NCBI GenBank assembly: GCA_900549455.1
Contig: UROM01000013.1
Location: forward strand, 1 to 28,462
DNA from: an uncultured Collinsella sp.
Lineage (GTDB): Bacteria; Actinomycetota; Coriobacteriia; Coriobacteriales; Coriobacteriaceae
Length of the DNA stretch: 28,462 nt
Reading direction: 5' to 3'
Shown here: piece after piece, positions 7,731-16,040 of the stretch
Layout: each line of letters starts with the position of its first letter
How positions within the stretch are numbered: position 1 is the first letter of the stretch
Made by a program: the position numbers and the translations under genes
The notes under the pieces: model-generated
Databases searched by the model: none
Told to the model about the DNA's origin: nothing
Seen by the model: the letters and a program-made list of their open reading frames with translations, nothing else

Positions 7731-8849
7731 CTACTGTGCCGCCGGCACGTCATCGGGATGCGGGTTATCGCCGTAGGCGCGCTGATACGTCAGAACGCGC
7801 CAGACCAGCGGCACGCCGCCGATCTTAAAGTAGTGCTTAAACGTATTGAGCTTGCCCGGCTTCTTAAAATCAAAGCGCGAATCGATATAGGCACGGGGCG
7901 ACTTGACCATCAGACGCAAGTCGGTCTCGCCGCGCGGATCGAAGAGCGACAGGTCAAAGCGGCCTGCATCCCAATCGGCCTTGAGCTCGGGCGATGCCTT
8001 CTTCCAAAACTGCTCGCGCAACCCATCGACCAGACGCTCATCATTCCAGCGGTACGTATCGACCTTCATGCGCATTAAAATGCCCTGAAGCCGAGCCTTA
8101 AGCTCGGGGCGCCCATCCAAAAAGCGCTGCATCTCGGCATATTCGTCGCACACGCAGAACACCTTGTTGGGCGAGTTAACAGAACTCTTCTCGTTATCCT
8201 GGCGATAGCACAAAATGGGATCCGCAATAAACGCGACACGCTCGGCGCATGCCCAGACCTTAAAGTTAAAACCCGCATCCTGATACGAGGCACCCGGCGT
8301 GGGAAGGAACCGAATCTGATTGTCGTTAAGGAACGTCCGTCGATAGATGGCAGACCAAATGGAAGGCTTGCGGTAGAAAATGCCCGGGCGATCGACGGGG
8401 CGATACGCGGCGCCCGTCATATACTCGTCGATAATTCCAAAAAGCTCGCGGCGCTCGCTGGGCACAGACCAGTACAGGTAAAAGTCGCCCTTAACAACAT
8501 CGGCATGCTCGGCGTCGGCCTTGGCAACCAGCTTTTGAAGCGAATCCTCGAACATAAAGTCATCGGACTCCAAAATGCCCACGTACTCGCCACGCGCCAT
8601 GTCCAGGCCGCGGTTCATCGAGTCGCCGTAGCCGCTGTTAGCCTTGTCGATCATCTTGACGCGCGCATCGCGCTCCATGTACTCGCGAATGATATCTGGC
8701 GAGCTATCGGTAGAACCGTCGTTGATGCAGATGATTTCGATGTCCTCGAGCGTCTGTGCCACGGCGGAATCGAGGCACTCGCGCAGGTAGCGCTCAACAT
8801 TGCAGATGGGAATAAGTAACGAAACTTTAGGGGTATCAGAGTTCTGCAA
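7731..8849 (-). CDS. Family-2 glycosyltransferase, paralogue of the gene at 9971-11074
   Basis: Predicted protein of 372 residues with an N-terminal GT-2 domain (VSLLIPICNVERYLRECL, then INDGSTDSSPDI, then GILESDDFM). Its first 90 or so residues are nearly identical to those of the gene at 9971-11074, and the shared DNA is close to 90% identical by eye. The rest aligns with clear divergence (for example YRQDNEKSSVNS against YRQDNENSSVNS). This points to tandem duplication with later gene conversion of the catalytic half. I chose the TTG at 8849 because AGGAGG (8855-8860) lies 5 bases upstream; the longer frame to a TTG at 8879 would put that site inside the gene. The two paralogues probably add similar residues from the same donor to different acceptors. 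Confidence 0.88.
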   Translation of the reverse strand: MQNSDTPKVSLLIPICNVERYLRECLDSAVAQTLEDIEIICINDGSTDSSPDIIREYMERDARVKMIDKANSGYGDSMNRGLDMARGEYVGILESDDFMFEDSLQKLVAKADAEHADVVKGDFYLYWSVPSERRELFGIIDEYMTGAAYRPVDRPGIFYRKPSIWSAIYRRTFLNDNQIRFLPTPGASYQDAGFNFKVWACAERVAFIADPILCYRQDNEKSSVNSPNKVFCVCDEYAEMQRFLDGRPELKARLQGILMRMKVDTYRWNDERLVDGLREQFWKKASPELKADWDAGRFDLSLFDPRGETDLRLMVKSPRAYIDSRFDFKKPGKLNTFKHYFKIGGVPLVWRVLTYQRAYGDNPHPDDVPAAQ

Positions 8850-8923
8850 GAGAACCTCCTGTTGAATAGCGTGTAACAAGGTTATTTTAGCAGCGAAGCA
8901 ACAGCGCGCGGCAGCGCCCAGAA

Positions 8924-9964
8924 TTAGATAAAGCGCTCCAGGCAGGCCTTGAGACCGCGGGTCGAAAGATAGAACAGCGTGGCGTCTGCCATCGAAACGC
9001 CCGAGGTCGCCGCAACGAGCTTATGGGCAACACGGCGGACGGCGCCCTTAGCAGGCATATCCGCCCACTCCGTTCCCAAAAACGTCGTGAGATCCATATT
9101 GACGCGACCGGCCACGCGCCGGAAACCATCGACATCCAAGCGCGCCAAATCAAACACGATAAGGTCCAAGAACCAGGTGATCAGCTCGTCGGGACACAGG
9201 TTCAAAAGGCCGTAGACCGCCCAATCTTCCAAAACTTCCTCGAGCATCTTCATGTGTGCGTCGAGCTTTTTGGCGCGGGCCTCGGCACTGTTGAACTCGT
9301 GCGTCGCCGAGTCGTTCTCCATCACGTAGTGGTAGAACCTGTCCGGCATGACAACGGTCTTTGAGGCCAGCGCGTAAGCTGCAAACTGGAACACAACGTC
9401 CTCGCCCAAGGCCAAGCCGGGGGCAAAGCGTATGCCTTCGCGATTGAGCAGCTCGCGCGAAAAAGCCGCGCGGCACGCATAGGGTTGTGCGTTTGCGTGG
9501 AACAGTAACTGGGGATCACGGGCGCCAAAAGTGCCCGCCTTGGGGCTCATAAGTTGCTGGATCCGCTTGGGCGCGGCGTCGGACGGCTCGCAGACGCCGC
9601 CAAAAACGGCGACATCGGCATCTGCAGACTCCATGGCATGCAGCGCGCACTCGACCGTCTGGGCGTCGATGTAATCGTCGGCGTCCACAAAGAAGACAAC
9701 CTCACCATCGGCCGCATCGATACCGGCATTTCGAGCGCACGAGACGCCCGCGTTTTCCTGGTCAATCACCAGCACACGGTCGTCGGCCTGCACAATTTGA
9801 TGCAAGACGCCCAGCGAATCGTCAGCCGAACCGTCGTTGACACAGACAACCTGAATCGAGCGCTCGGACTGTGCCAGCAGCGAGTCGAGGCATCTCTGAA
9901 TGGAACGCGCGGAGTTGTATACGGGAACGACAATAGTCGCTTTGGGAATCGAGGCCTCTCCCAT
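8924..9964 (-). CDS. Family-2 glycosyltransferase
   Basis: Predicted protein of 346 residues. The GT-2 domain begins at residue 8 (KATIVVPVYNSARSI) with VNDGSADDS, NAGVSCARNAGID and the DxD-type motif FVDADDY near residue 94. The C-terminal part resembles the gene at 6651-7718 in layout (a conserved GEDVVFQFAAYALASKT segment against GEDQVFDFAVYGRSRKT), so these two form a second paralogous pair. It starts at an ATG 6 bases after the upstream gene's stop; the G-rich end of that gene may act as a weak ribosome site. A 74-base gap separates its stop from the downstream start. Confidence 0.88.
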   Translation of the reverse strand: MGEASIPKATIVVPVYNSARSIQRCLDSLLAQSERSIQVVCVNDGSADDSLGVLHQIVQADDRVLVIDQENAGVSCARNAGIDAADGEVVFFVDADDYIDAQTVECALHAMESADADVAVFGGVCEPSDAAPKRIQQLMSPKAGTFGARDPQLLFHANAQPYACRAAFSRELLNREGIRFAPGLALGEDVVFQFAAYALASKTVVMPDRFYHYVMENDSATHEFNSAEARAKKLDAHMKMLEEVLEDWAVYGLLNLCPDELITWFLDLIVFDLARLDVDGFRRVAGRVNMDLTTFLGTEWADMPAKGAVRRVAHKLVAATSGVSMADATLFYLSTRGLKACLERFI

Positions 9965-9970
9965 ACCGAC

Positions 9971-11074
9971 CTACCCCCTCAGCGATTCGATGAGGAAGGC
10001 GGCGACCACACCAGGGCCTCCAACCGATGCGTAGTACTTGGCGCGTCCCAACGCACCATCCGTCGCAAAAGTCGGATGCTCGTCAACCCAGCCCTCAGGA
10101 TCTTTGAGGATGGCAGCGAGATTCGCGCGCTTCCACGGCTTAAGATCGTCCAGCGAAAACTCCCCGGCGTCCAAGGCCGCTTGGAACTCCTTGGCCATCT
10201 GCACCAGGAACTCCTTATAGAACTTAGGCGCCAAGCGCACATAGTTCCACATATACGAGTCGTACTTAATGAGCTGATTGAACTCGAGCATGCGGGCGAC
10301 GTCATCGCTTGCGTGGTCGCGGGCAAAATCCTCTCGGATCCAGCGCTCGATCTCGGCATACTCGGTATTGACGCAAAAGACCTTAGCCGAAGAATTGACC
10401 GAGGAGTTCTCGTTGTCCTGACGATACGAAAGCACGGCATCGTGCAGGTAAACGGCCTTGTCGGCGCAGGCAATCACCTTAAAGGCAAACGACGTGTCCT
10501 GAAAGGATGCCCCCGGAGTCGGCAGGAACTTGATGCCGTTGCGCTCAAGAAAATCGCGGCGGTATACGGCCGACCAAATCGACGGCTTTTGCTTAAAGAA
10601 CCGCGTCGTGTCGCTCGGGTGCACCGGCTTGCCGCAGTCCTTGGGCTTAAACATCTCGTGTAGCGAGCGGCGCTCCTCGGGCTTGGACCAGTAAAAATCA
10701 AAATTCGCCTTCGCAAAATCGGCGCCATTGCGCTCGGCCGCTGCCACGAGCTTCTCCAGCGCATCGGGCGCCATAAAGTCATCGGATTCCAGAATGCCCA
10801 CGTACTTGCCGCGCGCCATATCGAGCCCGCGATTCATCGAGTCGCCGTAACCGCTGTTGGCCTTGTCGATCATCTTCACACGCGCATCACGCTGCATATA
10901 CTCGCGGATGATATCCGGCGAGCTATCGGTAGAGCCATCGTTGATGCAGATGATTTCGATGTCCTCGAGCGTCTGCGCCACGGCGGAATCGAGGCACTCG
11001 CGCAGGTAGCGCTCAACGTTGTAAATGGGAATAAGCAGCGACAGAACAGGGCTGCCAGAGGCGTTAGTAGACAA
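9971..11074 (-). CDS. Family-2 glycosyltransferase, first gene of the operon
   Basis: Predicted protein of 367 residues with an N-terminal GT-2 domain (LSLLIPIYNVERYLRECL, INDGSTDSSPDI, GILESDDFM). It is a close paralogue of the gene at 7731-8849, especially over the first 90 residues. The start is a TTG at 11074 with AAGGAG five bases upstream; its paralogue also uses TTG with a similar ribosome site, so the rare start is part of the duplicated unit. As the most upstream gene it probably carries the promoter for all five glycosyltransferases. Likely role: a sugar transfer step in surface polysaccharide assembly. Confidence 0.88.
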   Translation of the reverse strand: MSTNASGSPVLSLLIPIYNVERYLRECLDSAVAQTLEDIEIICINDGSTDSSPDIIREYMQRDARVKMIDKANSGYGDSMNRGLDMARGKYVGILESDDFMAPDALEKLVAAAERNGADFAKANFDFYWSKPEERRSLHEMFKPKDCGKPVHPSDTTRFFKQKPSIWSAVYRRDFLERNGIKFLPTPGASFQDTSFAFKVIACADKAVYLHDAVLSYRQDNENSSVNSSAKVFCVNTEYAEIERWIREDFARDHASDDVARMLEFNQLIKYDSYMWNYVRLAPKFYKEFLVQMAKEFQAALDAGEFSLDDLKPWKRANLAAILKDPEGWVDEHPTFATDGALGRAKYYASVGGPGVVAAFLIESLRG

Positions 11075-11138
11075 ATGTGCTCCTTAGGAAATACCTGTCG
11101 TTTCATGGTATCAAAGGGTCGTCCCGCCCGCGGGCGTT

Positions 11139-11167
11139 TATATAATCTATGGAGCCCGCAGAGGCAA
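11139..11167 (-). promoter_or_regulatory. Candidate promoter of the glycosyltransferase operon
   Basis: On the minus strand TTGCCT (11162-11167) and TATATA (11139-11144) are separated by exactly 17 bases, about 65 bases before the TTG start at 11074. The same A/T-rich core reads TATAAT at 11141-11146 on the plus strand, so it may also serve the frameshifted plus-strand gene at 11187. No clear -35 element was found for that direction. Confidence 0.5.
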
Positions 11168-11186
11168 ACCGAAGCGAAAGGAAGTC

Positions 11187-11427
11187 ATGCAGCCCAAAGC
11201 CGCACGCGATATATCCATGTTTGCGCGGTTAAAGAAGATCGTCTTGCCCACGCTCTTTTATTGCACTGCCTGCCTGTCTCGATGTACGTCTATCCCCTGC
11301 CCGAAATCTCGCTACACGAGATTTGCTCGGAATCCTTATGAGTCTTTGCCTCGCGCTTGCCCTGCTCCTCGTGGATATCGTTCGCCGGACTGTAGTCGAG
11401 TCCATTAAGCCCCGTATGAACGGCTAA
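11187..11427 (+). pseudogene. Small membrane-protein gene broken by two frameshifts
   Basis: A good ribosome site (AAAGGAAG) precedes the ATG at 11187, which opens MQPKAARDISMFARLKKIVL followed by a hydrophobic run. The sense then passes to another frame near 11280 (MYVYPLPEISLHEICSESL). At an ATGA overlap at 11338 it passes to a third frame (MSLCLALALLLVDIVRRTVV) that ends at TAA 11425-11427. Joined, the pieces make a protein of roughly 80 residues with two hydrophobic segments. The single-frame product (73 residues) loses its hydrophobic pattern after the first break. I do not recognise the family. Sequencing error is possible, but two separate breaks favour real decay. Its end overlaps the convergent membrane protein gene by 4 bases. 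Confidence 0.45.
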
Positions 11428-12764
11428 GCGACCTTCTGACTCCTCAGACCACGAAGCGCGCTTACACCCGAAACAAATAAAATCGCAAAGACAATCGACC
11501 AATTCTTGCAGCCAAATACCGGAATATGAACGATCGCATGGTCATGCATAACAACGAAATAACCCAGAACAACAACCAGAGGCAGTGCCATGAGCAGCGA
11601 CTGGATCAACACCTTTCGACGACGACCGCCTTGCGCGCCGCCCCGTATCGAGCAAACGAGCACGGCAATCCAAATCGCCAATACGGCAGCAAACGAAACA
11701 AGGCAAACGACGTTCGAGATCATCGCATAACCGGCAGTTGAGCAAATGGCGAACAGCTGCGGGCTCATGCAATAAAACTCCTTCAAAATCTGAGGCCAGT
11801 CAGCCTGGGGCAACAGTGACGAAGTCCCATGCGCAGACCAAAGGCCCATCTCGCCCAGAACGTTCGAAAAGACCTCGTTCCAGCCCAGCACAAACGCCGC
11901 AACGGCCCATTTCATCGCCCAGGTAAACACAAACGAAAGCCCAAACCCAAAGAGCGCCTGCAGCATCGTGACGACGCAACGCTTGGGGCGCTCACCCTTG
12001 GGGAGCGCAATGAAGGCGAAAAAGCAATGCAGGGCGACAACTGCGGCAGGAATCGTTAAAAAGTCAAGAAACGAAAACACGGCGCCCGTCGCTATCGACC
12101 AAAGGACAAGGCGGCTTGTGAAAACCCGTGCGTTCGGGGCCGAGCTCAAACGAAGGCTCATGCAAGACATCATGATGAGCGCCACAAAGAACGAGATGCA
12201 CAGCAGCAGATCACCGATAAAATTGAAAAACAGATTGGTCGAGAACAACAGGATTGCAAGGAACCCCAACGTCGATGGCTTTGAAAATCGCTTCCGCAAG
12301 GCAACGTAAGCGCAAGCGGAGCCGACAATCGCCAGAGCGGCCGCAGGCACCGCGACAACGTCGATACCACCAATAAACAGGCAGACATTCGTAAGTAGCT
12401 GCCATCCATGCCAATACCGGTAGTACTGCTGATGCGCAATCCCGCCGGCTTTCGTAACGTCATCAATCTCGGCAACAGTCATCGTCTTAAACGGAGAACC
12501 TTGGTCCTTTTGCTGTGCGATTTCAATGATAAAGCGATTGTTATCAAAGCAAACGGGACCAGCTGCAACACGGTGGTCGTAGACATACATGTCAGACAAC
12601 AGGGCCGAGGACTCCGAACCCTGCGCATGCGACTCGATAACGGGCCTCGGCAGGCAATTCGCCGCGGTATTGCTCAGGACAAATACGACCTGAAGAACCA
12701 AAAACAGCAACATGACCTTGACGGGAAGGCTATCGGCAAAGGAGGCTAAACGAGTTTTATTCAC
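11424..12764 (-). CDS. Polytopic membrane protein of unknown function, possibly GT-C-like
   Basis: Predicted integral membrane protein of 446 residues. One N-terminal helix (VKVMLLFLVLQVVFVLS) is followed by an outside loop of about 100 residues. That loop ends in YYRYWHGWQLL, a pattern I associate with uncharacterised membrane proteins of Gram-positive polysaccharide loci. About eight further helices follow. A first outer loop followed by many helices is also the plan of GT-C glycosyltransferases and polymer ligases, but no catalytic motif can be assigned. The GTG at 12764 is preferred because hydrophobicity starts soon after it; a longer frame begins at GTG 12806, and both ribosome sites are weak. 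Its position between glycosyltransferase genes suggests a role in exporting, modifying or attaching the same polymer. Confidence 0.7.
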   Translation of the reverse strand: MNKTRLASFADSLPVKVMLLFLVLQVVFVLSNTAANCLPRPVIESHAQGSESSALLSDMYVYDHRVAAGPVCFDNNRFIIEIAQQKDQGSPFKTMTVAEIDDVTKAGGIAHQQYYRYWHGWQLLTNVCLFIGGIDVVAVPAAALAIVGSACAYVALRKRFSKPSTLGFLAILLFSTNLFFNFIGDLLLCISFFVALIMMSCMSLRLSSAPNARVFTSRLVLWSIATGAVFSFLDFLTIPAAVVALHCFFAFIALPKGERPKRCVVTMLQALFGFGLSFVFTWAMKWAVAAFVLGWNEVFSNVLGEMGLWSAHGTSSLLPQADWPQILKEFYCMSPQLFAICSTAGYAMISNVVCLVSFAAVLAIWIAVLVCSIRGGAQGGRRRKVLIQSLLMALPLVVVLGYFVVMHDHAIVHIPVFGCKNWSIVFAILFVSGVSALRGLRSQKVA

Positions 12765-12915
12765 AGGGCATCCAAACACAAAGATCGCGTCCACAGGAAT
12801 CGGCACCTATGTAATACCACAATGCGCGCTTGAAATTTCGCCACACGTCAACCAGGCTTGTAGCAAACGTTCTTGGTGATTAGCGGAACATTACTCGCGG
12901 GCGCCCGCCTACGCT

Positions 12916-12942
12916 TACAATAGTCGTGTCCCATGGGACACG
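12916..12942 (+). promoter_or_regulatory. -10 element and 18-bp perfect palindrome before the GlfT-like gene
   Basis: TACAAT at 12916-12921 is a plausible -10 element. Four bases later lies CGTGTCCCATGGGACACG (12925-12942), an 18-base perfect palindrome, placed where transcription would start. That position suits a repressor operator. The half-site TGTCCCA also occurs twice upstream of the Rrf2 gene (18355-18361 and 18399-18405). A convincing -35 element is not visible. The palindrome could instead form a short hairpin at the 5' end of the mRNA. Confidence 0.45.
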
Positions 12943-12995
12943 TTGTTTATTCCGCAGGGCCGATGTACTGCCCACGCGAAAGGATACTCTCGTTC

Positions 12996-14015
12996 ATGAC
13001 TTCCACCCTCCCCGCTCCCATCGACAAGCTCGCCATCGTTGTCGTCACCTATAAGCGCCAGGAACTCCTGGCCAACCTGTTCGACTCCATGACCGAGCTC
13101 ACGGCAACGCCCTGGCGCATCGTGATCGTCGATAACGAGAATTCGCGCGAGACCGAGGCCATGTGCACCGCATTCAACGAGCGCCTGGCCAACCTGTGGG
13201 GCATCGACACCGAGCAGCCCGACGCGAAGGGCGGCACCGACCGCGTCATCTACGCCCCGCAGCTCGAAAACGGCGGCGGCGCGGGCGGCTTTTCCGCCGG
13301 CACCAAATGCGCCTACGACCTGGGCGCCCAGTGGTTTTGGGTCATGGACGACGACGTGCTCGTTATCCCGGAGGGCATCGAGCGCCTGGCCAAGTGGACG
13401 GACCGCTACGACGTCATCCAGGGTTCGCGCCTGGACTTCGACGGTGGCGCCTTCTTTTGGCAGTACCAGCTCATCCTTTCGCTTGGTATCCCCAACCCCA
13501 TCGCTAAGTGGGACCTGGGCCCCGAGGGCTACCGCGCCATGAACCAGCTATGCTTTGAAGGCGGCCTGTTCTCCCGTCGCGTAGTCGACAAGATCGGCCT
13601 GCCCGATGCGCGCTTTTTCATCTACGGCGACGATGCCTGCTACGGCTACGTTGCCAGCCAGCACTTCCCAGCTGTCGTAGTTGCCGACGTGGTGCTCAAG
13701 CGTGCCCGCGCCGTCTCTAACTGGGATATCGCCGGCAAACGTCAGCTCAACTCCACGAGCGACACCAACCGCTACTACATCATGCGCAATCGCGGCTTTT
13801 TGGCCCGATACATGCAGATTTACGGCGACTACCACCCCATCTTGTTCCGCTTGGGCAACGCCGCGACCTTCTGCAAGGAGTTCATTCGTCTGGCAGCCGT
13901 CGACAAATGCTTCAAGACCGGCATCCCGGCGCTGCGCCGCGGCATGAAAGACGCCCGTAAGATCATCAAGGATCCCGACTGGAAGCCCATGCCGCCCATG
14001 AAGGACGCAGAGTAG
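12996..14015 (+). CDS. GlfT-like family-2 glycosyltransferase
   Basis: Predicted protein of 339 residues with a GT-2 domain from residue 10 (KLAIVVVTYKRQELLANLF). It carries a DDD metal motif in WFWVMDDDVLVIPEG near residue 115 and a downstream FFIYGDDACYGY block. This pattern fits the galactofuranosyl/rhamnosyltransferase branch that includes mycobacterial GlfT1, so the donor may be UDP-galactofuranose or dTDP-rhamnose; that is inference from family only. The frame extends to an ATG at 12933, but that start lies inside the palindrome. The ATG at 12996 has AAAGGA upstream and gives the usual N-terminus. It is transcribed away from the five-gene cluster and ends 27 bases before the convergent gene at 14043. 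Confidence 0.88.
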   Translation: MTSTLPAPIDKLAIVVVTYKRQELLANLFDSMTELTATPWRIVIVDNENSRETEAMCTAFNERLANLWGIDTEQPDAKGGTDRVIYAPQLENGGGAGGFSAGTKCAYDLGAQWFWVMDDDVLVIPEGIERLAKWTDRYDVIQGSRLDFDGGAFFWQYQLILSLGIPNPIAKWDLGPEGYRAMNQLCFEGGLFSRRVVDKIGLPDARFFIYGDDACYGYVASQHFPAVVVADVVLKRARAVSNWDIAGKRQLNSTSDTNRYYIMRNRGFLARYMQIYGDYHPILFRLGNAATFCKEFIRLAAVDKCFKTGIPALRRGMKDARKIIKDPDWKPMPPMKDAE

Positions 14016-14042
14016 CGGGCACCCCTGCAGTATCGCCTGCCC

Positions 14043-15839
14043 CTACAGCCGCTGGCACACCGCTGCCACACGACGCCCGTCAAACCCGAATCCCCAGCGC
14101 ATACGGCCCATACCGGGTCGCGGTACGCGAATCTTGTCGATACCGTCGCGCTCTATGTCGAGCAGCGCCTGAACGGCCAGCAGCTCCAGGCCGAGCGCGT
14201 CCACGTCGGGGTCATACATCATGTTGATCGTTATCAACGGACGCTCGTCGAGCATACCGATCGTGTCTGCCACGTCAAGCACGGCGCCCGTAGGGAAAAC
14301 CTGGATGTCCCAGCGATTCGCGCCACGCTTTCGCCTCGAGGCAGGATTGGCATAGCCCGGCAAGCCAAAGCAGAGCCCCTGCAAGAGCAGGTGATATGGC
14401 AGCGGCGCATCTGGGTCGGTCGCACCGATTCCCGCATCTCCCAGGATGCAATCGAGCGCTTGTCTCACCGCATCCTCGTCCCCACGGCACAACCCGTCGC
14501 GAAACGCATCGACGTCTCGAACGTCTTCGGCAGCGCACTCAAACCACTCAATAATCACCAGACGCAAGGCTTGGCGAAGCTCATTATTGGGCAACCGCAG
14601 AGCACGGAGACGGCCGCCCTGCTCCGCCTCCTCAATCATATCCGTCGTCAGGAAACCGGACAGATACAGCGCCGTCCACAGGCCATCATCAGACGAGGCC
14701 TCTGGCCCCGCAGCGCCCAAACAAAACGGGACCTCAACGCATGCATGGGGCTCAAGCAAATCGAACAAGACCGAAAGGCGGTCGAGATTCCACCCGGCAA
14801 CTACCCTACTCAGGCAATCGGCATACCCATACAGATCGGCTCGCACAGGCGCTGTGCAGCCTCGGTCCAGAAAACCAATCACACGCGCCGGACTCGAGCA
14901 ATAGGCCCTGCCAAACCGATATCCCTCGAGCAATTCACGCGCATCATCCAGGTATTCCTCGCGTCCAGCATGATTCAGTAGAGCCTCGACCTCGGCATCC
15001 GAAAAGCCGAACCAACGGTCGCACCACGTCGAAAGCGGCGTCGAAAGACAATACGAGCAGCCGCGCGAAGAAAGCGCCGCTTCGGCAGGGCCGGGACGCT
15101 CCCCCATCAGACACGTCAACCGTAGCGAATGACCCGCGGCGGCAATGGCGTCGAACAACACACGGTCGAGCAGCTCCGCTGGACCGGGGCCGGACGCGCC
15201 CCTCGCGTTCGAACGGTCCAACCACGCCGCGTCGTACCCATCAACGAGCAATACGACCTGCTCATCGCAGGCCATCTCCAGCAGTTCAATGAGCACACCA
15301 AGCACCGAGTCAACCTCGGACTCGCTCGCTACGCCACGCGCAACGCGTTCGATGTGACGCACCTTATCTCGCGCCAAATCCGGGGCTTCCAAGAGTGCAA
15401 GCAGACGAGCGCATTCACCCGAAAGAGCATCGCGCACGACGCCGGCAACAGCGGCACCACGCCTCGCAGCGCCAGAAAAGTCCAGCGATATCACCGGATA
15501 GCAAGCGTACTCGTCCCGATAGCGCCCGCCGTCCGCATCCCAAATCTGAGTATCGGCAAACAAGCTCCGACCAGCACGACCGACCGCGGGACGCTCCAGA
15601 AAAGCCTTGAGCATCGACAAGTTCATGCTTTTGCCAAAACCCTCGGGTCGGCAGCACACCATAACGGACGCATCGCAATCCAGCATATCGGCAATAAACA
15701 TGGTCTTGTCGACCAGCGCGCAGCAACCAAGAGCCTCCGCATAGTCGTGCATGCCGATGGGCAAAACCACATCGTCGGTACAGCCGATTAGACGTACGCC
15801 AAAGCCGGCAGCACAACCATTATTTGCCTGTTCAGACAT
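14043..15839 (-). CDS. AAA-ATPase-like / PD-(D/E)XK family protein with degraded active sites
   Basis: Predicted protein of 598 residues of the family combining an AAA-ATPase-like domain (PF09820 type) with a C-terminal PD-(D/E)XK nuclease-like domain (PF08011 type), common in many copies in gut anaerobes. The P-loop is RPEGFGKS at 64-71 with K70, close to the family's RPRRFGKS. The Walker B block, usually IDEYD, reads VDGYD at 199-203, so the catalytic Glu is Gly. In the C-terminal domain the family's GxxRxD block survives as RGANRWDIQVFP, but the region where the E-x-K pair is expected reads LITINM. Both activities therefore look lost or changed. ATG 15839 is chosen over GTG 15866 because AGGGGG lies 9 bases before it. 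The biological role of the family is unknown. Confidence 0.75.
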   Translation of the reverse strand: MSEQANNGCAAGFGVRLIGCTDDVVLPIGMHDYAEALGCCALVDKTMFIADMLDCDASVMVCCRPEGFGKSMNLSMLKAFLERPAVGRAGRSLFADTQIWDADGGRYRDEYACYPVISLDFSGAARRGAAVAGVVRDALSGECARLLALLEAPDLARDKVRHIERVARGVASESEVDSVLGVLIELLEMACDEQVVLLVDGYDAAWLDRSNARGASGPGPAELLDRVLFDAIAAAGHSLRLTCLMGERPGPAEAALSSRGCSYCLSTPLSTWCDRWFGFSDAEVEALLNHAGREEYLDDARELLEGYRFGRAYCSSPARVIGFLDRGCTAPVRADLYGYADCLSRVVAGWNLDRLSVLFDLLEPHACVEVPFCLGAAGPEASSDDGLWTALYLSGFLTTDMIEEAEQGGRLRALRLPNNELRQALRLVIIEWFECAAEDVRDVDAFRDGLCRGDEDAVRQALDCILGDAGIGATDPDAPLPYHLLLQGLCFGLPGYANPASRRKRGANRWDIQVFPTGAVLDVADTIGMLDERPLITINMMYDPDVDALGLELLAVQALLDIERDGIDKIRVPRPGMGRMRWGFGFDGRRVAAVCQRL

Positions 15840-15970
15840 TGCAACGTTCCCCCTAAATCGCAGCACGATGCCAATTGTAATGACGGCCTCTCACGTACTG
15901 ATGTAGCGCGCAAACATATCGGGCAACGGTAGCAACATGGGGTGTGAGGGGGCATAACTAATCGTTGCAC

Positions 15971-16006
15971 AACAAAACAGGGCCCGATGCATTCGCGCCG
16001 GACCCC
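15971..16006 (-). terminator. Rho-independent terminator after the sortase-anchored protein gene
   Basis: On the minus strand, GGGTCCG and CGGGCCC pair (one T-G wobble) around a 12-base loop, followed by TGTTTTGTT. It lies about 35 bases after the stop at 16041. Confidence 0.7.
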
Positions 16007-16040
16007 GTCCCAACTCTTTAGTTATTCAGCAGCCGAGAGA

